A stretch of DNA of 64,000 nucleotides from Gammaproteobacteria bacterium (GTDB taxonomy: Bacteria; Pseudomonadota; Gammaproteobacteria; UBA1113): NCBI GenBank assembly GCA_021773305.1, contig JAJFKH010000030.1:36959-100958 (forward strand). Direction: 5' to 3'. The translations under genes and the position numbers were made by a program. A model generated the notes under the pieces. The model did no database searches, was not told the origin of the DNA, and worked only from the letters and a program-made list of their open reading frames with translations. This document shows positions 40,159 to 49,119 of this stretch, one piece after another (positions within the stretch are counted from its first letter, which is position 1; every line of letters begins with the position of its first letter).

Positions 40159-40186
40159 GAACGGGTGTTCATAGTAGATATTTTAT

Positions 40187-42727
40187 ATGTCCGTATCGGT
40201 AACAGAAAAATGCAATAGTGTTCTTGATTCGCTGTATGCGATGGATGATCCTACTGCGAAAACAGCACACTATATGTTGCAGTTGACAAATAATCGCTAT
40301 AGTGATGAACCTGAATATAAAAAAAATCAAAAAAAATTACAACGAGAAGCCATCATTTGCTTAAATACTCATAGAAAGATTTGCACTGATCCCATTGTTC
40401 GCAATCAATTAGAAATGCAAGTCATTGAATTACTTCCTGTTAATAGGTTTAAAAAACTTTATTTAAAAAGCGCAAAGTGGTTACCATTTCAATATGGTGA
40501 AAAATCGCTAGATAATACATTAAAAAAATTAACGTATACCATTCCCCGACATAACTTTATTTCAAAAAATGCTGCTATTGCAGAAGCGTTACTTGTAAAA
40601 TTTTATGCGAGTCAAATACAAAAATTTAAAAATAACTTTGTTAAAGATGAAAGTGAATTGCTTGATCAAATCTATGCAATAAATCAATCCCTCGCAAAAG
40701 ATTATGATATCCGCAAGTTAACCTTTCAGATAGAGGAACCGTGGCTGAAGGGTCTTACTAGTAACTTTGAGAATATGAAGGGCACTTATTATGATGCTGT
40801 TTATAAAAAAATGGATGCGACGTTTGATTACTTTCTAAAACACCCTTATAAAATGCTAGGAAAATCTTTATTATTTGGGACACCTTTTAGAGATAAAAAT
40901 CTTGACAATAAAATGTATAAAATATTAAAAACATTATTATCTATTAGTAGCATTGACTATCTTGAGTCGATTTATAGAAAATATTTCAATGATGGCAATA
41001 ATAGCAACAAAAAAATTGAGGATTTTTTAGCTTATATCAGTAAAGCCTTGCTTTATGTGGATAAACAGAATTTAAAAAAATATGGTTATGATAACAATCG
41101 AAAAAATGTAGCAATCATTAAGCCCTTTAAACATTTGATCAATACATTTTCTGAAAAGCACCATTTATCATCCCATGTTTATCTCAAAAAGTCGGGTCAA
41201 AAAAGTGGCTTACGTGTAGGTAAGCGAAAGCCATTATTGATGGCTCGGATCCGTTATCGAAAAGTAAAATCAATTCTCATGCCTCTCTCCACGCTATTTG
41301 CAGGGATTGTGGCTGTGGGACAATTTTTCATTGGTACCTTCGCCTTAAAATCTATTTTTTCACTAGGGCCTTCAGTGGCCATTGGATCTACAGCGGCCTA
41401 TACAAATACTTATCTATATAAAGAAGACACAAAATCGGTTGCAAAACAATTTTTATTAAAGCGTGATTTTTCTAATGGATTAAAATCATTTTTTGGTTAT
41501 CTTGCAACATTTGTTATTGGTGGCTTGGCGATCACTACGGGTGCTACCATGGCAATATTAAGCTGTATTTCTACTCTGGGGGTTATTCCAGGAGTTGGTG
41601 GGATTATCCTAGGGAGCCTGTTAGGACTTGTGACCTTATTCGTTTACTCATCTATGATGCACCGTACAGGCACACGGATGGCCATGGGACTTATGAATTC
41701 AGCCTCAAATTTTACATTAACGTCTTTGAAGAAAAACATAAGGGATAAATATGAACACTGGAATGAAAATAAAATAAAAAATACTATCCGCTTTTGCTTA
41801 AAAGGATTTCTCTATTCTTCAGCTATTATACTGGGTGTTTTTTCTATTGTTTCAACCTTGGGCGCTTGGGCTGCTGGAGTATCTAAATTTTTAAGCCTTT
41901 ATTTACATTTTGCCCCAATGATAGCAGATATTGCTAGCAAAATTGTTGTCTTTAGTTTTGCAGGGATATTAAAGGGCATTTTTAATATGTCCTCGATTAT
42001 GCATCTGGTTTCAAGTACCAGTGATTTTGTGATTGATATACTTGTGTTTAAGCCAATATCATTAACAAAAAATGCTATTTTTCACCCGCAACGATCAATC
42101 AAAAATTTGGGATCCACTGTCAAAAAAGGAATTTTTTCGACATTAATTTTTATTGAAGAAGCAAAGCGTAATCCATGGTATACGGTCATCGCCGGAGCAA
42201 AAAAAATAAAAGGCATGTTTTTTGACTGCACATTGATTGCGATTAATGCTATTGGAGCAGGGGCCTTGGGATATAACGGCTTTGGTACACTTGAAGCCAT
42301 TGGTATTTCTCGGAAAATTGCTCCATTTTTAGCCTTTGGGTCGTCTTTTGGTGTTTCTGCTGGCTGTAATTCCCGGGCCATTTTGGCTGAATTAGATAAG
42401 GAAAAAACAGATATGGCACCTGCACTGTATTTTATGGATGCTGCTGCTGAGAAAAAAACTAAATTCAAAAAAATCTTTAAGAAATCATTGGATACTACGG
42501 GATCAAAAAGTCAGTCTAAAAATGCTAGTGGAAGCAAAAATATAAAAAAAGGGCGAGTTACTAAAAGTGCTGGTGGAAGCAAAGATTTAATAAATATTCC
42601 AGGAGGGCGATCTCATTCTCCTAGTCAATTATTTTTAGGACAGCTTAACGATTCTAAGGTTCATAACCCTAAAAAAAATTATCAGTTACCCCTTCAACCT
42701 CGCTCCCTGTTGACCGTTAAGATTTAA
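40187..42727 (+). CDS. Large multi-spanning membrane protein, paralog 3 (unknown family)
   Basis: An 846-residue protein homologous to the genes at 29384-31870 and 31928-35698, but on the opposite strand and separated from them by gyrA, fabV and ychJ. The soluble helical N-terminus runs to about 350 and includes the shared NLKKYGYDNNRKNVAIIKPFK. The first membrane block is about 365-500, with Gly-rich GVIPGVGGIILGSLLG. The second is about 535-615, then FHPQRSIKN, a hydrophobic region around 680-735, and S-A-G-C-N-S. The C-terminus is a basic Ser/Lys/Gly-rich tail of about 100 residues. No enzyme motif is visible. It has its own promoter. The 3' end overlaps the convergent thioesterase gene by 11 bases. 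Confidence 0.78.
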   Translation: MSVSVTEKCNSVLDSLYAMDDPTAKTAHYMLQLTNNRYSDEPEYKKNQKKLQREAIICLNTHRKICTDPIVRNQLEMQVIELLPVNRFKKLYLKSAKWLPFQYGEKSLDNTLKKLTYTIPRHNFISKNAAIAEALLVKFYASQIQKFKNNFVKDESELLDQIYAINQSLAKDYDIRKLTFQIEEPWLKGLTSNFENMKGTYYDAVYKKMDATFDYFLKHPYKMLGKSLLFGTPFRDKNLDNKMYKILKTLLSISSIDYLESIYRKYFNDGNNSNKKIEDFLAYISKALLYVDKQNLKKYGYDNNRKNVAIIKPFKHLINTFSEKHHLSSHVYLKKSGQKSGLRVGKRKPLLMARIRYRKVKSILMPLSTLFAGIVAVGQFFIGTFALKSIFSLGPSVAIGSTAAYTNTYLYKEDTKSVAKQFLLKRDFSNGLKSFFGYLATFVIGGLAITTGATMAILSCISTLGVIPGVGGIILGSLLGLVTLFVYSSMMHRTGTRMAMGLMNSASNFTLTSLKKNIRDKYEHWNENKIKNTIRFCLKGFLYSSAIILGVFSIVSTLGAWAAGVSKFLSLYLHFAPMIADIASKIVVFSFAGILKGIFNMSSIMHLVSSTSDFVIDILVFKPISLTKNAIFHPQRSIKNLGSTVKKGIFSTLIFIEEAKRNPWYTVIAGAKKIKGMFFDCTLIAINAIGAGALGYNGFGTLEAIGISRKIAPFLAFGSSFGVSAGCNSRAILAELDKEKTDMAPALYFMDAAAEKKTKFKKIFKKSLDTTGSKSQSKNASGSKNIKKGRVTKSAGGSKDLINIPGGRSHSPSQLFLGQLNDSKVHNPKKNYQLPLQPRSLLTVKI

Positions 42728-43223
42728 GTTTTTTTCTTGCAGCTTGTTTTTCTGCTTGAAGTTGTCTATAAAATTCAAGTCGCAGTTCTTTGCGCCGTTT
42801 GCCAGCATTAAAACGCCGCTGATCTTCTTCAGTTTCAATAGGAAAAATTTTTACCGGTGTTGGTTTGCCTTGTTTATCTACGGCAACCATAGTGAAATAA
42901 GACGTGTTGGTATGTCGCTTTTTAGCTGTTTGAATATTTTCAGAAATAACCCGGATCCCAATTTCCAATGATGTTTTTCCTATATAGTTAACCCGAGCAT
43001 AACAGGTTATCATATCGCCAACATAAATTGGCTCTTTGAAAAAGACTCTATCTACTGACAATGTTACGGTGGGGCCACCTGTATAGCGTGAAGCACAGGC
43101 ATAGGCCACTTTGTCGAGAAAGCTTAGCAAAAATCCCCCATGGACATTGCCTGTGAAATTTGCCATATCCGGGGTCATTATTTCAGTCATCATAATACTT
43201 CTTCTACACGAATCATCCATCAT
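42717..43223 (-). CDS. Hotdog-fold acyl-CoA thioesterase
   Basis: A 168-residue single hotdog domain of the YciA/BFIT-like acyl-CoA hydrolase group. The helix TPDMANFTGNVHGGFLLSFLDKVAYACASRYTGG contains the Asn/His-Gly-Gly active-site pattern, and TLSVDRVFFKEPIYVGDMITCYARVNYIGKTSLEIGI is the core sheet. It hydrolyses acyl-CoA to free fatty acid and CoA; chain-length preference is unknown. Its ATG overlaps the stop of the ETF-QO gene (TAATG), linking thioester hydrolysis to a beta-oxidation-related electron transfer gene. Confidence 0.88.
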   Translation of the reverse strand: MMDDSCRRSIMMTEIMTPDMANFTGNVHGGFLLSFLDKVAYACASRYTGGPTVTLSVDRVFFKEPIYVGDMITCYARVNYIGKTSLEIGIRVISENIQTAKKRHTNTSYFTMVAVDKQGKPTPVKIFPIETEEDQRRFNAGKRRKELRLEFYRQLQAEKQAARKKLKS

Positions 43224-44833
43224 TACATCTCCTCGTAGTTAGGGCCGCCACCGCCTTCTGGCGTTTTCCAGTGGATATTTTGCTTTGGATCTTTAATCTC
43301 GCATGTTTTGCAATGCAAGCAATTTTGACTGTTTATTTGTAAGTAAGGCGCGCCATTTTCTTCGATGATTTCAAAAACCCCACCTGGGCAATAACGTTGT
43401 TCAGGACTGTCATATTCCTTGAAGTTAATATCGATGGCATAGTTAGCGTTTTCAAGTTGTAAGTGATTGGGCTGCTCTTCCTCATGAAAAGTATTTGAAA
43501 GATAAACGGAAGAGAGTTTATCAAAGGTTATTTTTCCATCTGGTTTTGGGTACTGAATAGGCAATGATTTATCTTTGGTGAGAGTTTGTTGATAATCTTC
43601 TCTATGTGTCAAAGTCCAAGGTGCTTTGCCACGAAAGAGATAATTATCTATAGCGGAATAGGCTAATCCAGGCAATAGCCCCCAATGGAAACTAGGGCGT
43701 ATATTTCTTGCTGCAAAAAGCTCTTTGCCAAGCCATGATGTGTTAAGGGCAGGGCGGTAATCCGGATTGTCAATTTGCTTTGATAGGGCATCGACTAGAG
43801 ATTCTGCAGCGAGCATTCCACTTTTCATCGCGCCATGGATCCCTTTTATTTTGGGAACATTAAGAAAGCCTGCGCTATCGCCAATTAATAATCCTCCGGG
43901 AAAATTAAGGGTTGGAATGGATTGCCAGCCTCCCTCATTCAATGCCCTTGCTCCGTAGCTTATCCTCTTACCTTGAGCAAAATAATGTTGTAGGGTTGGA
44001 TGAAGTTTAAAACGTTGTGCTTCATGAAAAGGGCTTAAATAAGTATTTTTGTAATCAAGTCCCACAACAAATCCCAAAGAAATCTTGTTTTCTCTAAAAT
44101 GGTAAATAAAGGAACCGCCATAGGTTTGATGATCCAAAGGCCAGCCTATGGTATGTAGGACTTTTCCTGGCTCATGGAGAGCTGGATCGATTTCCCAAAT
44201 CTCTTTTATACCAATAGCATAGGTTTGGGGATGCTCACGCAAATTATATTTTTTGATGATCGTTTCACTCAAGGAGCCACGACAGCCTTCTCCCAGAAGC
44301 GTAAATTTTCCCTTTAGAGTCACTCCAGGTTGATAACGAGGACTTTTTTCTCCTTTTTTATCAATCCCCATGGCATTGGTTTTAATACCGATCACACGAT
44401 TTTTATCAAAGATAACCTCACTGGCGGCAAAGCCGGGGTAAATTTCAACGCCTAATGCTTCAGCCTGTTTAGCAAGCCAGCGGGAAAAAAGCCCGAGGCT
44501 GATGATATAATTGCCTTTATTGTCCATGGTATTCGGTGTCGGGAGTTTATAGGACTTATTTTTGGTTAAGAATTGGAATTGATCTTGGGTGACTGAGGTT
44601 TTATCAAAGTGTTCGTTTTTAATCCACTCTGGCAGTAATTCATTCAATGCACGAGGATCCAGTACTGCTCCGGATAAAAGGTGAGCGCCTACTTTAGCGC
44701 CTTTTTCAAGAATACAGACGGAAATAGATTGATTTGTTTCAGCAGCGAGCTGTTTTAACCGTATTCCAGCCGATAATCCAGCAGGCCCTGCGCCGACGAT
44801 GACCACGTCATACTCCATGACTTCTTCGGACAA
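43223..44833 (-). CDS. etfDH: Electron transfer flavoprotein-ubiquinone oxidoreductase
   Basis: ETF-QO passes electrons from reduced ETF into the ubiquinone pool at the inner membrane. The 536-residue protein has the N-terminal FAD motif GAGPAGLSAGIRLKQ at residues 12-26, the substrate/UQ-binding middle region with GDSAGFLNVPKIKGIHGAMKSG, and a C-terminal 4Fe-4S ferredoxin-like domain with CPGGVFEI and NCLHCKTCEIKDP supplying the cysteines. It is divergent from etfB, with which it must function. Confidence 0.95.
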   Translation of the reverse strand: MSEEVMEYDVVIVGAGPAGLSAGIRLKQLAAETNQSISVCILEKGAKVGAHLLSGAVLDPRALNELLPEWIKNEHFDKTSVTQDQFQFLTKNKSYKLPTPNTMDNKGNYIISLGLFSRWLAKQAEALGVEIYPGFAASEVIFDKNRVIGIKTNAMGIDKKGEKSPRYQPGVTLKGKFTLLGEGCRGSLSETIIKKYNLREHPQTYAIGIKEIWEIDPALHEPGKVLHTIGWPLDHQTYGGSFIYHFRENKISLGFVVGLDYKNTYLSPFHEAQRFKLHPTLQHYFAQGKRISYGARALNEGGWQSIPTLNFPGGLLIGDSAGFLNVPKIKGIHGAMKSGMLAAESLVDALSKQIDNPDYRPALNTSWLGKELFAARNIRPSFHWGLLPGLAYSAIDNYLFRGKAPWTLTHREDYQQTLTKDKSLPIQYPKPDGKITFDKLSSVYLSNTFHEEEQPNHLQLENANYAIDINFKEYDSPEQRYCPGGVFEIIEENGAPYLQINSQNCLHCKTCEIKDPKQNIHWKTPEGGGGPNYEEM

Positions 44834-44938
44834 TTTTTAGTCTCCTTTCGACAATATCGCACTTGACTTGAACACTGACAACGTCCAAGATAGCCCAATT
44901 TGGGGCAAGGGTAAAGTCAGGATACAGGAAGAGGCTGA

Positions 44939-45685
44939 GTGATAATATTGGTACCAGTTAAACGAGTGATTGATCCTTATGTGCGTGTTAGGGTAAAAAA
45001 TGATCAGATAGACAAAACAAATCTCAATATGACGATGAATCCATTTGATGAGATTGCGGTAGAAGAAGCCATCCGCATGAAAGAGAAAAATCCAGCCGTC
45101 GAAATCATCTTGGTTTCAGTAGGAGATGGGGATTGCCAGGAAACGCTTCGTCATGGTCTTGCGTTAGGGGCAGATCGAGCCATTCATGTGGCCACAGAAA
45201 ATGAACTGTTACCTCTCGCTATTGCCAAAATTCTTCAAGTCATGAGTGAAAAAAATAATGTGGATTTGGTACTCATGGGTAAACAAGCCATTGATGGTGA
45301 CCACAACCAAACCGGACAAATGTTGGCAGCATTATTAGATTGGCCTCAGGGGACATTTGCGTCCCAAGTTGACTTGGATAAGGCTGAAGTGAGAGTGACC
45401 CGAGAAGTGGATGGTGGATTGGAAACTCTAGCATTAAAACTGCCAGCCGTGCTGACCACTGATTTGCGGCTCAACGAGCCAAGATACGCAGCTTTAACTC
45501 ATATTATGAAAGCAAAGAATAAGCCTTTAGAAAGCATTCCTTTGGAAGCTCTCGGAGTGGAGGCTACAGATAAACAAAAAATCTTGAAAGTTGAATTACC
45601 TCCGGTTCGCCAAGGAGGTAAAATGGTTTCGTCTGTGGACGAACTTGTTGAATGTTTAGCCCAAGCCCAGGTATTACCTCTATGA
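44939..45685 (+). CDS. etfB: Electron transfer flavoprotein beta subunit
   Basis: EtfB forms the heterodimer with EtfA and binds AMP. The 248-residue sequence has the typical start ILVPVKRVIDPYVRVRVK, NPFDEIAVEEAIRMKE, GADRAIHV, and the ETF beta signature VTREVDGGLETLALKLPAVLTTDLRLNEPRYAALTHIMKAKNKPLE. It starts at GTG 44939 and overlaps etfA by four bases (ATGA), so the subunits are translationally coupled. Confidence 0.96.
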   Translation: MIILVPVKRVIDPYVRVRVKNDQIDKTNLNMTMNPFDEIAVEEAIRMKEKNPAVEIILVSVGDGDCQETLRHGLALGADRAIHVATENELLPLAIAKILQVMSEKNNVDLVLMGKQAIDGDHNQTGQMLAALLDWPQGTFASQVDLDKAEVRVTREVDGGLETLALKLPAVLTTDLRLNEPRYAALTHIMKAKNKPLESIPLEALGVEATDKQKILKVELPPVRQGGKMVSSVDELVECLAQAQVLPL

Positions 45686-46632
45686 AAATTTTGGTCATTG
45701 CCGAGCATGATAATCATACTATCAATGCCGCAACGGAAAATGTTATTACAGCAGGACTTTCCTTAGGAGATGGTGTTGATGTGCTCGTTGCGGGGCATCA
45801 GTGCCGCGCAGTTGCTGAAAAATTATCTATATTAAAAGGTGTTAATCAGGTATTGATGGCAGATCATCAAGTTTATCAACACCACCTACCTGAGAATTGT
45901 GCAAAGCTGATTGCCCAACAAGCCAGTGAATATGACGCTGTTTTGGGGGCCGCCAATACATTTGGTAAAAATTTATTACCTCGGGTTGCAGCACTGTTGG
46001 ATGTTGAACAGGTTTCTGATGTGATTGAAATTCAATCAGAGACGATTTATAAGCGGCCCATTTATGCAGGAAATATTATTCAAACCGTAGAAAACAAGGA
46101 ACGAATAAAGGTTCTAACCATACGAACCACCGCTTTTGCAGGGCAACAGGTAGAACAAGATCCGGTGCAGATCCTTGACCTCGATACAGTGATTGATAAT
46201 ACACAGTCTCGTTTTGTTGGCCTTGAGCAAACACAATCGACGAGACCTGATTTAACCGCAGCGAAAGTTGTTGTTTCTGGCGGCCGAGGATTTCAAAATT
46301 CTGAAAATTTTACATTAATTGAAAAATTGGCAGATGCCTTGGGTGCTGCCATTGGTGCAACGCGAGCTGCGGTTGATGCAGGATTTGTTGCTAATGATTA
46401 CCAAATTGGGCAAACAGGGAAGATTGTCGCACCTGAATTGTATATTGCCATCGGTATTTCCGGTGCGATTCAGCACTTGGCAGGGATGAAAGATAGCAAG
46501 TATATCGTTGCTATTAATAAAGATCCAGACGCTCCAATTTTTCAAATTGCGGACGTGGGTATTGTGGGTGATTTATTTGAAATATTGCCTGCACTTGAAG
46601 AAGCTTTAAAAAAGCAAAACTTAATAACTTAG
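45682..46632 (+). CDS. etfA: Electron transfer flavoprotein alpha subunit
   Basis: EtfA holds the FAD of the ETF heterodimer and accepts electrons from acyl-CoA dehydrogenases. The start is the ATG at 45682, overlapping the etfB stop (ATGA). The C-terminal FAD-binding region reads VVSGGRGFQNSENF, then GATRAAVDAGFVANDYQIGQTGKIVAPELYIAIGISGAIQHLAGMKDSK, the ETF alpha signature. The protein has about 316 residues. The next gene, ald, follows after 10 bases. Confidence 0.96.
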   Translation: MKILVIAEHDNHTINAATENVITAGLSLGDGVDVLVAGHQCRAVAEKLSILKGVNQVLMADHQVYQHHLPENCAKLIAQQASEYDAVLGAANTFGKNLLPRVAALLDVEQVSDVIEIQSETIYKRPIYAGNIIQTVENKERIKVLTIRTTAFAGQQVEQDPVQILDLDTVIDNTQSRFVGLEQTQSTRPDLTAAKVVVSGGRGFQNSENFTLIEKLADALGAAIGATRAAVDAGFVANDYQIGQTGKIVAPELYIAIGISGAIQHLAGMKDSKYIVAINKDPDAPIFQIADVGIVGDLFEILPALEEALKKQNLIT

Positions 46633-46642
46633 GAGAATTGTT

Positions 46643-47761
46643 ATGTTGATTGGTGTACCAAAAGAAATAAAAAATCATGAATATCGCGTAGGAATGGTGC
46701 CAGCAAGTGTTAGAGAACTTGTGAGCCATGGGCATCAAGTGATTGTTGAAAAAGATGCTGGAGTAGGAATTGGTATTGGTGATGATGTTTATGTCAATGC
46801 AGGTGCCACTATTATTGATGAAGCGTCAGAAATTTTTGATCGTGCAGACATGATTGTGAAGGTTAAAGAACCCCAGCCTAATGAGTGTCGTATGCTACGC
46901 AAAAATCAATTATTATTTACTTATTTACACTTGGCTCCCGATCCTCAACAAACAGAGTTATTGCTAGAATCAGGTTGTATAGCAGTGGCTTATGAAACAG
47001 TGACTGATGATAATGGAATGTTACCACTGCTTTCTCCTATGAGCGAAGTTGCTGGTCGCTTATCTATCCAAGCAGGTTCTCACTGTTTGGAAAAAGCACA
47101 AGGAGGCAGTGGTCTTCTTCTAGGTGGTGTTCCGGGTGTTTCACCTGCAAAGGTGGTGATTATCGGTGGTGGTGTCGTGGGAACCAATGCTTTGCGTATG
47201 GCTATTGGTAAAGAAGCCCATGTAACAGTCCTTGACCGCTCCTTATCTCGATTAAAAAAATTGGATGCTCAATTCGCATCAAAATTAAATACAATATATT
47301 CGACCAATGAAACATTGGAGCAATATATTCTTGATGCAGATCTTGTGGTTGGTGCTGTGTTAGTACCTGGAGCTGCTGCTCCGAAACTTATTAACCGAGA
47401 TATGTTGAAAAAAATGCGGCCTGGCTCAGTGATTGTGGATGTTGCGATTGATCAAGGGGGTTGTTTTGAGACAAGCCGTGCAACGACCCATTCTCATCCA
47501 ACTTATGTGGAAGAGGAAATTGTCCATTATTGTGTTGCCAATATGCCTGGTGCGGTACCAAGGACAGCAACCTTTGCATTAAACAATGCAACATTACCTT
47601 ATGTTGTTAATTTAGCAAACAAAGGCTATCGACAAGCGTTAATGGATGATGTCCACTTGAAAAATGGTTTAAACATTCATACAGGGCATTTGACTCAAGA
47701 GGCTGTAGCACGGGATTTGAATATAGCCTATACGCCAGCTGATGAGGTATTAAAAAATTAA
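46643..47761 (+). CDS. ald: Alanine dehydrogenase
   Basis: Ald interconverts L-alanine and pyruvate with NAD and ammonia. The 372-residue protein begins [26 protein letters not shown], has KVKEPQP (catalytic Lys region near 75), the His-containing YLHLAPDP (near 96), the Rossmann loop [17 protein letters not shown] at about 170, and the C-terminal [20 protein letters not shown]. The gene is tightly linked to etfA upstream and to the aminopeptidase downstream (TAATG overlap), so peptide breakdown and alanine use may be coexpressed. Confidence 0.96.
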   Translation: MLIGVPKEIKNHEYRVGMVPASVRELVSHGHQVIVEKDAGVGIGIGDDVYVNAGATIIDEASEIFDRADMIVKVKEPQPNECRMLRKNQLLFTYLHLAPDPQQTELLLESGCIAVAYETVTDDNGMLPLLSPMSEVAGRLSIQAGSHCLEKAQGGSGLLLGGVPGVSPAKVVIIGGGVVGTNALRMAIGKEAHVTVLDRSLSRLKKLDAQFASKLNTIYSTNETLEQYILDADLVVGAVLVPGAAAPKLINRDMLKKMRPGSVIVDVAIDQGGCFETSRATTHSHPTYVEEEIVHYCVANMPGAVPRTATFALNNATLPYVVNLANKGYRQALMDDVHLKNGLNIHTGHLTQEAVARDLNIAYTPADEVLKN

Positions 47762-49119
47762 TGCTATGCTTTACCAAGGAAGATAAGGAGGCAAAACTCA
47801 TTGTGCCACTCACTCCTAAGGGACTTGAGTCTTGGCTTCAAGAGCAGCCAGTTAGTACTAAAAATTGGATTGCTAACAATGGGTTTATTGCCAAGGAACG
47901 GCAAATTTGCCTTGTCCCTGATACCCAAGGCAACATCTCTAGGGTTTTGTTAGGGATCAGTGCAAAGGAACCTGTTGTATCTTTTTCAGGGCTTGCTAAG
48001 CAATTACCAACAGCTCATTATAAAATTAATTTACACGATATTAATAAGAGCGACCATTGGAAAATATTTTTATATTGGGCTTTAGATAGCTATTGTTTTT
48101 CACGCTATAAGAAAAACGACGCTCTGAAAAAACCTACATTATATATGCCTGATCCCCAAGTGGCTCATTATGCTGAAGGGATTTACTTAGTTAGAGATTT
48201 AATTAACACTCCTGCTGAAGATATGGGGCCGGTACAGTTATCAGAAAAAGTTAAAGATATTGCTGCTACTTATGGGGCTGAATTTAAGGAAATCATTGGC
48301 GATGATTTATTAGAGCAAAACTACCCCGCAATTTACCACGTAGGAAGGGCTGGTCATCAAGCACCTAGGTTACTGGATATGCATTGGGGCGATCCTCAGC
48401 ATGAAAAGTGGGTGCTAGTGGGCAAAGGGGTGTGCTTTGATAGTGGTGGACTTGATTTAAAACCATCAAGCAATATGCGTTTAATGAAAAAGGATATGGG
48501 TGGTGCTGCTCATGCACTGGGACTTGCTCAGCTGATTATGGCCATGAATTTGCCAATTAATTTACGTTTATTAATTCCTGCTGTAGAAAATGCCATTGAT
48601 AGCCATGCTTATCGCCCAGGTGATGTGCTTGCAACTCGTAAAGGGCTAACCGTTGAGGTAGGAAATACCGATGCTGAGGGGCGCTTAGTCTTAGCGGACG
48701 CTTTGGCAGAAGCCGTCACAGAAAAGCCTGATAGGATCATTGATTTTGCTACGTTAACAGGTGCTGCTAGAGTTGCTCTGGGAACAGAGATTCCCGTTTA
48801 CTTTACTAATTGTGAAATGTTAAAAAATTCATTAGAGCAGGGCGCAGCCATGGCCAAAGAAAGTATTTGGCAGTTGCCTTTGCACAAACCTTATCGATCT
48901 CATATTGAGAGTGCTATTGCTGATTTGAGTAATGATGCGAATACACCCTTTGGCGGCGCAATTACTGCTGCACTTTTTTTACAGGAATTTGTGGATGACA
49001 GCATTCCATGGATCCATTTTGATATCATGGCTTGGAATGTTACGTCAAAACCGGGAAGCCCCGAAGGCGGTGAAGCCATGGGGCTACTTTCTTGTATTAA
49101 AATGCTAGAAGCTAATTGA
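47761..49119 (+). CDS. M17 family leucyl aminopeptidase
   Basis: A 452-residue cytosolic dizinc aminopeptidase. The C-terminal catalytic domain has the metal/catalytic Lys region VGKGVCFDSGGLDLKPSSNMRLMKKDMGGAAHALG and the signature NTDAEGRLVLADAL, with ATLTGAARVALGTEIP after it. The N-terminal domain is shorter than in E. coli PepA (503 residues), closer to the PepB or putative LAP subgroup. It overlaps ald in a TAATG junction and ends convergently, overlapping the next gene by 8 bases. Confidence 0.93.
   Translation: MLCFTKEDKEAKLIVPLTPKGLESWLQEQPVSTKNWIANNGFIAKERQICLVPDTQGNISRVLLGISAKEPVVSFSGLAKQLPTAHYKINLHDINKSDHWKIFLYWALDSYCFSRYKKNDALKKPTLYMPDPQVAHYAEGIYLVRDLINTPAEDMGPVQLSEKVKDIAATYGAEFKEIIGDDLLEQNYPAIYHVGRAGHQAPRLLDMHWGDPQHEKWVLVGKGVCFDSGGLDLKPSSNMRLMKKDMGGAAHALGLAQLIMAMNLPINLRLLIPAVENAIDSHAYRPGDVLATRKGLTVEVGNTDAEGRLVLADALAEAVTEKPDRIIDFATLTGAARVALGTEIPVYFTNCEMLKNSLEQGAAMAKESIWQLPLHKPYRSHIESAIADLSNDANTPFGGAITAALFLQEFVDDSIPWIHFDIMAWNVTSKPGSPEGGEAMGLLSCIKMLEAN

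Noticed and set aside
40119..40186. PmrA-like box upstream of paralog 3
   Set aside because: The spacer has AT-rich sequence but no pair of TTAAT units at 11-base spacing; a standard sigma-70 promoter explains it. Paralogs 1 and 2 also lack the box.
42082..42468. 128-codon minus-strand ORF inside paralog 3
   Set aside because: Antisense shadow of a gene with consistent membrane-protein homology on the plus strand.
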